Shown here piece after piece: positions 23,501 through 32,676 of a stretch of DNA of 64,000 nt; the first letter of the stretch is position 1; each line of letters begins with the position of its first letter. Origin of the DNA: Halichondria panicea (taxonomy: Eukaryota > Porifera > Demospongiae > Suberitida > Halichondriidae); the NCBI RefSeq assembly GCF_963675165.1, contig NC_087393.1, positions 542,002 to 606,001 on the forward strand, given 5' to 3'. The position numbers and the translations under genes were made by a program. The notes below the pieces were generated by a model. That model had not been told where the DNA came from and did not search any database. It worked only from the letters and a program-made list of their open reading frames with translations.

Positions 23501-26275
23501 CGAAGAATAACAAGGAAAAGCCTAAAGAGCCTCTGTGCTTCTTGATCACTAGCAGCTGCTTTAACTTGTTCTAATACAGTCATCATAAGTTGGCTAATCA
23601 TTGCGAATGGAGGGTTTGCAGTAACTTGTATAATATTTTTTGCACCCTGCTCTGATATGAAGCCATTGGCAATCAAATGAGCAGAGAACAAAGCAGGGAG
23701 ACTTCCAGTAGCTGTATCAATGGCTTTAGTCAACCTTGCTGAGAAACCTCTAAGAATATTAGCCTCTTTTCTTGCTGCCATCTTGTTTGTTCATAAAAAT
23801 AGAAATCATGTGACCAACCTATAAGAGTGTGGTTGCTTCTATAATGGTATTCATTTATACTTGACCACCAAATTTTGACCACCAAATTAGTGCCAATGAC
23901 TATAAATATTTACATAGAGCATGGCAGTGCAATCACTGCAATGGGGTTAGACGATAATGTGTGTACGTACATGTAGTGATTTCACAATGATATCATCTCT
24001 CCTTGCAGTGGGGCTCTGAGAAGCAGCTGTTGGTGGCCAACTGTACAAGCACTGTCCAGATCCTCAGTGAGCATGTCATGAATGCACACTACAACCAGCA
24101 GGTCAGCTAGGGAACTACTAGCTAGGGAGTACTGTGTAGCAGGTACCTACCTACCCATAGTCTAAGCTGCAGGAGATTGTATTATCCCTCTACTCTACTC
24201 TCTTACTCATTAATACGTCATGTACCAAAGGCCCCTATGTATAGGTCATCCCCCGAGGGCTTGAGCTGTATTAGCTGTACAGCCCACAAACCTATACACA
24301 CGTGTAGTGCACACACAAACTAGAGCTTTTGTTTGATTTTCTCCCATGTACATGTACACTGTATAATTATACTTGTAGCAAATCAATTAGTACAGACATG
24401 TTTGCTTCACCCCCCTCCCTCCTGTGACAGGTATCAGTGGTCCAGGTCTCCCCCAGTGAGCTGATGGTGGAGTGTCACAGCACAGGGCTACTACACACTG
24501 TCAAGGCAGCCATGCATGTGAGGGGTGTGGCTGTGAACCGTGAGGACGTGATGGTGTGGAGTGGGCGGAAACTAGCAGTGTACGCTTTCTCCCAGGACAA
24601 GCCGACCATCAGAGATGCAGGTACTGTCAATGATGGAGATCAATCAACTAACCTGGATTGTGTGTGTGCATTGTATCTGACCACTGTTGGTGTCATGTAC
24701 ACAGTGTTGTGTCTGGTAGTGTTGTGTCTGGTAGTGTTATATGTTCTTGTTATCCCACGCCAGAGGAGTTGTTCCTAGTGCCTAAGGTTAATTGTGTCCT
24801 CCCGCCTCTGATCTCACGCTGTGTTGTGTTGCTGTAGGTTCCTTCTCCACTGACACCCAGTGTGCAGCACTGTATGAGCACAGTGTCTACACTATTGAGA
24901 AGGGGGCCATCAATGTCAGGGCTTTCCAGGTAGGGGGCTATATGCATTATGGTAGACAATAATCATAGTCACTGCATATGTACATTGTAGTAGTTTCAAT
25001 TTGGACCATTGTGGTATTTATATCAGAATTGTCATGATGCAGTATAGTCATTATTGAGTTGCCAATCGTTTTTGAAACTGAACCGTTGTTTGTTTCCTAG
25101 GGGACGGTGAAGCAGGTGCTCTCGTTTAGTGATGTGGAGGGTTCTCCGCTGTGTCTAGGGGTCGGAGGTCACCACATCGTGGCAGCCACTGATACTGGTT
25201 ATGTCAAAGCCTGGGACCTGGCTAGAAGGTGAGATCATGACAGTAGCCCTGATCAATCTTCATAATTAGGTTCTAAATATAAAATATAATTTATGACATA
25301 ATGTCTCAAGTTAGCAGGAAGTTATTTATCCACACATTGTGTTATTGGAAACAGCATTGTACATACGTAAGCAGCATTGTGTAAGCAGCATTATGGTACG
25401 ATTAGCAGCTAGTCAATAAATGAATGATTTTGTTTGTTTGTTGAGATCCACAAGTTGTCTGATAGTCACTCTGGCATTGATACTTGCCTGCAATGGTGTA
25501 TGTAGTGGAGCTTTATTACAATGTATACGTACCTGCATTGAACAATCCCATCAAATAGCTTTTTGGTGGCCCCAGTGTGGTATCTCTTACGCCACTCTCT
25601 CTTGATATCCAAGAATACCAGTTCCTTTACCCCTGCTGTGAGAATGGACACACCGTCCCTACTAGAGGGGAGGAGGTTTGTATAGAGGGTGGCCCCTTCT
25701 GGAGACTCCTTCTGTTTATAGGCAGCTTGTATAGCTACTACAGCAGCATGGGTCACTGTGATTGTGTGTGTTTAGCCTTATTAGAAAAACAACTCAGAAA
25801 AACCTATTGGTTTGTATTATAATTATAGTGAATGGCTTATGGTTAATTGTGTGTGATGATGGTTACGTGCTTTTGTACCGTAGGGATATTTTGTGTCTTC
25901 CTCTTTGTCTTCTTTGTTACTATTCCAAGTCAAGCCTTCTCTAGGTAGAAAGTTGTACCCCTCCCCAATGATCTTATTTTCTGGACTCACCAGGACTGCC
26001 CCAACCTGTTTTGAAAGTAGCAGCCACTATGTGTTCTATGTACCAGATTGCATGCTCTTCTGATATCAAAATCCAGCATGGTACAATACAAGTAGTTTGT
26101 GCTCACCTTCGTGTGTGGGTCCTCACTCTGGAGTGCTACCTCCAATGCCCTTTTCATGAACCTTAAATCATTGCCAGCTGCAACTGGTGGCATGTCTAGC
26201 TCCTCATCTTCATCTTCAGACTTGTCTGGACTGTCACTCTGTGGGTATTCTACAGCTTCAGCACCTCCTGGGACA

Positions 26276-26359
<84 letters not shown>

Positions 26360-29300
26360 CGTGCGTGTAGTCATGTATACACCTAGCCAAGTCTATTGTG
26401 AATCAATATTTATTGATTCACAATAGACTTGGCTAGGAAATATTGATTCACAACAGACCTGGCTAGGTGTATACAACTATTTTGTCGTGTAGTTGATGTG
26501 AATGTATTTCTCACCCAGTCTCCTTTTCTTTCTCCCTGGGTCACTCATACCTCTCTGTAGCTGAAATAGTTCACTATCCTCTGATAGCTTTCTGGGTGGT
26601 CTGAGATATACATAATAATTATGATATTCAATGGTTTTTACTGTGTTACAGTGTATATTTTAGGAAGGCTCTACATAGCTTACGGTGAGAAAATGGCAGC
26701 GTTTTCTGAGATTTTCCTCTCCACTGCCTGGATGGGTCGTCGGTTTTGACCCTCCTCCTCTTTAGTTACCCCTGTCTCAGGAATAGGCGTGCATACCGGG
26801 TCAGCAAAGAAGGGAGCTGCATCAGTGCTCTCAAGGGAGGGGGTCATCAATGCTGTGTCAGTCTCTCTGATGTATTCAGCTACCTTCTCACTTTGATCCA
26901 AACACTTTATTGTGGTCAAGTTTTTAACCAGCTCATTCAGATCCAGCACCCCTTGCTTTTGGAGGTGCTTGAGGGTATCATAGGGCTTAGCAACATCTGG
27001 AACTTGCACATCGTATAGTTGAACCAGCTTCTCGAACTTTTCTGGTGGTATTTCATCGCTGATAGTCATAAGAAGTCTGTTAAGCGCTTGGTTTTTAGTG
27101 CGTGAGGCCATAGCTACTTAGTGTTTTGTTGTGGTAGTATATATTAGGACAATAATTATGTTGTAATCAATTGTAAGGTGGGGATTTCCCTGGGACCACC
27201 CCCTTTAATGGAATTTGAACCCGTACTCGATAATAAATGCCTCCCACTTTTAATCACTTGTTACGCGTACTGCACAGAGTACAATGTATAATTATGTACA
27301 TACGTTAATTTGTGGATGAGTGATTCATGTTTGTTTTGACAGTAAATGATGCTTCCTTCCTACCCATATTACGTATGTATTCATTTGTATATAAGCTGCT
27401 GTTTTAAGTTTAAACATTCAAATAATGTTTATAATAACACACACAGCTGATTGATTAAGTGTTAGCCAATTTGACGATAGTTGGGTGGATTTTTAAATTG
27501 TCTTCTATCCAGTCTCCTATAAAGTGTGATTTATATTATAATAAAATTAGGAACATGTGAACATGTAGGAGTTACCTTATTTTAATCCTTGCTTTCTCCA
27601 CAATACGCTTCGATGCTTTTGTGGGCAGTATATGTTTGAAAATGTCATCGATAAACACGACTGTTGTTATTCCATAATCCACAAACATCTGAGCATCACG
27701 ATTGGCTGGGAACAGTGTTGTGTACAGAGTACTGCCGCTGATACCATCTTTAGTCCATGCCTCAGTAGCATCAATGATGGCTGCTATTGCTGAGTTGACC
27801 ACTGAAATACAATTATACTGGTATAGTGCATGCATGGATCATTCCAATCATTCTTACCATAAGGGTATTTTGTGTCTAGTGAACTTTTATCTCCATCCTG
27901 TGATGTCCATGGGAAATCTAGTTCGTGTCCCCTACAGATAGGCATCCTGTTATATCCTCTACCTATTACCCCATTTTGAGGGTGAACCAGTACACTTCCA
28001 ACCTGTATAATGTATAATAATTATTGCAACAAGCCATGTAAATGTTGTGCTTTGGGTACATACATGACTGTATACTATAATGATGATGTGATACCTTCGT
28101 ATTTTTGTCTTTACTTTCTTTACAAAGATCTATTGCCTCTTGCATGTATTTCTTGTCATCTTCATTGTATGGTTCTGCATCGCATGGTATCTCCTCCACT
28201 ACTTGGTCATCTTGGTCATTAGCCCCTAGAGATCACACACTGTAATAATTATAGTAGTCGATACCTAGCATCAGGAGTGCTAGCGTATATACTGACCTTT
28301 TTTTCTGTCACCTGGAGAGGCCTCCTCTGGTTGTATCTCACCAGCCACTCCCCTAGGTCCAACCAAGGCTGCACTGTCCGCCTGTTGTCGTTTGGTAGCT
28401 TTAAAGTCAATAACCTCTCTCACTTTCTGACTTTGATCTTCACATCCAATGTCTTCCAGATTTTTAGCTAGTTTCTCTAATTCTAATTTGCCATTATCTT
28501 TGAGGTACTTGAGTACTCTAAAGTGATCTGTAATGCCATCAGGCACATCATCATAGAGGCTGATTAGCTCTGTGAACTTAGCTTCTGGCAGTGTGTCACC
28601 AATATCCACCAGTAGTCCATCAATTGCCAACCTCTCAATAGGTTGTAGCCATGCTTGCTTTATTGTGAGCTTTGTGTCTGTCTACATGACACTGTAATGT
28701 CAGTTATGGTAACTGTTTAGGGGTTTTCCCTGGGACCCTCCCTTCGCTCACGTACATAGCGAGTGGATCACAATCGATTAGCTATAGCTACTGTATAATT
28801 CTCTCCCACAACCATTAAATTGTTTCTCTTATCACAATAGCTTATTGTTACTGTACTCTACAGAGAACCCAAGCTGCTGGTGAATGGTCTAACCATGTTG
28901 AGAGCCTGTGTTATTGTACCACCTCAACATTTATGTACCCCTTGTTGCTTGCCAGTTTAAGTTCAAACGTTCAAAAATTGTTATACATAATGTAAATAGT
29001 GATGGGATTGGGATAACACACACGTACGTAAACTAACGTATTCTCTACAGTTGGTAGGTGGGTAGCCTGGTGAACTTGCTTTTATCCAGTCTCCTGTTCA
29101 TAACAAGAGTATGATTGATTACAACACAATGAAATTACTTACCTTATTTTAATATCTGCTTTCTTTATAATACGCTTTGATGCTTTTGTGAATGGTTTAT
29201 CTTTATAAATATCATCGATAAAAACCACTGTTGTTATTCCATAATCCACACACACCTGAGCATCACGATTGGCTGGGAACAGTGTTGTATACAGAGTACT

Positions 29301-32300
29301 GCCGCTGATACCATCTTTAGTCCATCTCTCAGTAGCATCAATGATGGCAGCTATTGCCGAGTGGACCACTGAAGTAGGCCAATTACATTTTGTACTAGTG
29401 GTCCATTATTCAATTTCTTACCATAGAGGTATTTTTTGTCTAGTGAACTTTTAGCTTCATCAGATGTCCATGGGAAATCTAGTTCTTGTCCCCTACACAG
29501 AGGCATCCTGTTATATCCTCTACCTATTACCCCATTTTGAGTGTGAACCAGTACACTTCCAACCTGTACAATGTATTGTAAGGTTAAAATGAAGATGCGT
29601 AGCTATAATAGACGTGATATACCTTTGTTTTCTTGTCTTTACTTTCTTTACAAAGATCTATTGCCTCTTGCATGTATTTCATGTCATCTTCATTGTATGG
29701 TTCTGCATCGCATGGTATCTCCTCCACCACTTCATCAGCCGTGTATGGATCATCTTGGTCATTAGTCCCTAGAAATCACACACTGTGATACAGTACATGT
29801 AGATTTAATGATAGCTAGCATACTGACCTTTCTTTCTGACACCTGGAGAGGCCTCCTCTGGTTGTATCTCACCAGCTACTCCCCTAATTCCAACGTAGGC
29901 TGCACTATTCTTCCGTTGTCGTATTGTAGCTTTGAAGTCAGTAAACTCTCTCACTTTCTGACTTTCATCTTCACATCTAATGTCTTCCAGATTATTAGCT
30001 AGCTCCTCTAATTCTAGTTTGCCGTTATCTTTGAGGTACTTGAGTACTCTAAAGTGATCTGTAATGCCATCAGGAACTGGCACATCATAGAGGCTGATTA
30101 GCTCTGTGAACTTAGCTACTGTTAGTGTGTCACCAATATCCACCAGTAGTCCATCAATTAGCCTGTTAGATGCGGCCATGCTTGCTTTCTTTATTGTGGG
30201 CTTTGTGGTTTAATTGTCTTGACACTATACTAACAATAATGATTACATAATGACGTACTTATTATAACTATTTAGGGGTTTTCTCTGGGCCCCCCATTGT
30301 TTTACGTATGTACGTACATGTAGCTACATGTATGTCCTTTGTAGGCTAAGTGAGTGGGTCACAACCGATTACTATATATAGCAATTGTTTCTCTTATCAG
30401 ATAACACACAATGATTTATTGTTATTGTATACTCTGTAGGGAACCCAAGCTGCACTGCAGCCGACAGGTGCTGGGGGAAAGTGCTGAGTCATCAAGAATC
30501 ACCTCTGTACAGTGCAACTGTAATGGATCCAAAATCAGTATTCTCTCCAACAGTGTAAGTACACCATCATAACGTGTGTGTGTAGTGTGTACTGTCTCCC
30601 GCCCACACACACACACACAGGCTGGCTCACAGCTCCACCAGCTCACACTATGGGATGTAGACACTGACACTGTCAAAATATTCAACCCTGCCGTTCTCCT
30701 AGGCCACACCCACCCACCAGGAAACCACACCCCTCAATACACCACCCTCCCTCCCGAGCTACCAGAGCCTACTATCAAAGAGCAACACTCTCAATTGAAG
30801 GCATTGATCAATCATGATATTGTAGACAGCCACTGGGACTCTAATGAACCTCGGCTGTTGGTCCTAGTCACTAGAGGCAAGGCTAGTGAAGGGACCAAGA
30901 AGGGGAAACACATACAGGTAAGAGAGGTGTATGGTTGTATACTCAAGGTGTGAGTGTGTCCCCGTGTATAGCCAGGTGCTGTGTTGGTATCCTTGCTCGT
31001 AGCACAGGATGTGGGTGTGGTCATCAGTGATGTACTGACGATGGAGCCACACTGGAAAGGTGTGAACAATGTCATAGTGTTACTCCACTCATTTATTTGA
31101 TCAACATTTGCAGGCCTAGTTGGAGTCAGTGTACCGTTCTTCTACATCAACCAGAAGGTGAACACCTAGTACACTGTACTGGGATAATACCATGACACTG
31201 TACCTCTTATACCCTAATCACTGAATGCCATACTCTACCTTGCACTATTGTACCCTACCTTGTACTATTGTACCCCTCCTCTACACAGGGAGGTGAGATA
31301 CGGGACACTCCATCATTTGTGGGCCGTGTGACGATGAGAGGATTCTCTGGCCTGGAGGACAGTGAGGAGACTGCCCTCCACGCTATGATGGAGTTCACCT
31401 ATCACTCCACTATTGGGAATATGGACGAGGCCTTCAGGGCAATCAAACTCATCAAGAGGTGAGAGGAATGGTTGGAATTTTGTCTACAGAATCTAGGCTT
31501 GCAATCGTAGCTATATTGACTATCTGTTAGCATGTAGCTATTGTGTTTGCTTGTCTAAAATGATGTTTCAACCACATTTTTCCTTTGGTGTAGTGAGGGT
31601 GTTTGGGAGAACATGGCGCGTATGTGTGTCAAGACCCAGCGTCTAGACGTGGCAGCTGTGTGCCTGGGTAATATGGGGAGTGCTCGAGGGGCTAAGGCCG
31701 TGAGGGAAGCCATGAAGATACCAGAGCCAGAGGCACGACTGGCAGTGTTAGCCGTTCAATTAGGCATGCTGGTGAGTGAGTGTGGAGCATCTTATAGTCA
31801 GGCTTACCCTTGTCAATAAAGTTGGAGACATGGCATGTACCAATACATAAGCTTAGAGATTTGGCATTATTGCTAACACCAGTTCAAGTTAGTAAAGCCA
31901 ACTGGTTGTGTGTGCACACACACACACTGACTGTAGGAGGAAGCAGAAGATCTCTACAAGAAAAGCAAGCGCTATGACCTATTGAACAAGTTCTACCAGG
32001 CGTGTGGTAGTTGGAAGAAGGTACTGTACCACAATATTATCATTGCTAGTATTATGACCCCCCCCCCAGGCAGTGGAGGTGGCGGAGTTGAATGATCGCA
32101 TGCATCTTAAGACCACCTATTACAACTATGGCAAGCATGCAGAGGGTATGGGAGAGCTAACAGCTGCCATCAACTGGTGAGTGGGTGGTGAGCCTCCAAG
32201 TAATCAAATAATTGATGTCTTGTTTCTGGCTTGTAGCTGTTTTGCTGCCCTTACTTTTGCTTGTAGATTATTAAGTATTTCCTGTGCAGCTATGAAAAAT

Positions 32301-32626
32301 CAGGTACCCACCAATTTGAAGTACCTCGAATGCTATTGGAGGATCCACTGGAGCTGGAGAACTATGTCATGAAGAGCAAGGACAAGTAAGTCCTTCTTAG
32401 CATAATTATACATGTACAGTAATTTTGAAAGTACTAAGAGTTGGCTCTGTAACTAGAGTTCTGATAGCCCAAATTATGATTTTCTGAAAGGTTGTATGCG
32501 CAAATCCCAAGTTTGGAACGGGCCATAATGTTTCCATAATACCATGGATTATGGTACATATAGCGACATGTACACACTTAACCTATATTTTTGTATCTTA
32601 GCAGTAACTGTCCTCTCACCATCACC

Positions 32627-32676
<50 letters not shown>

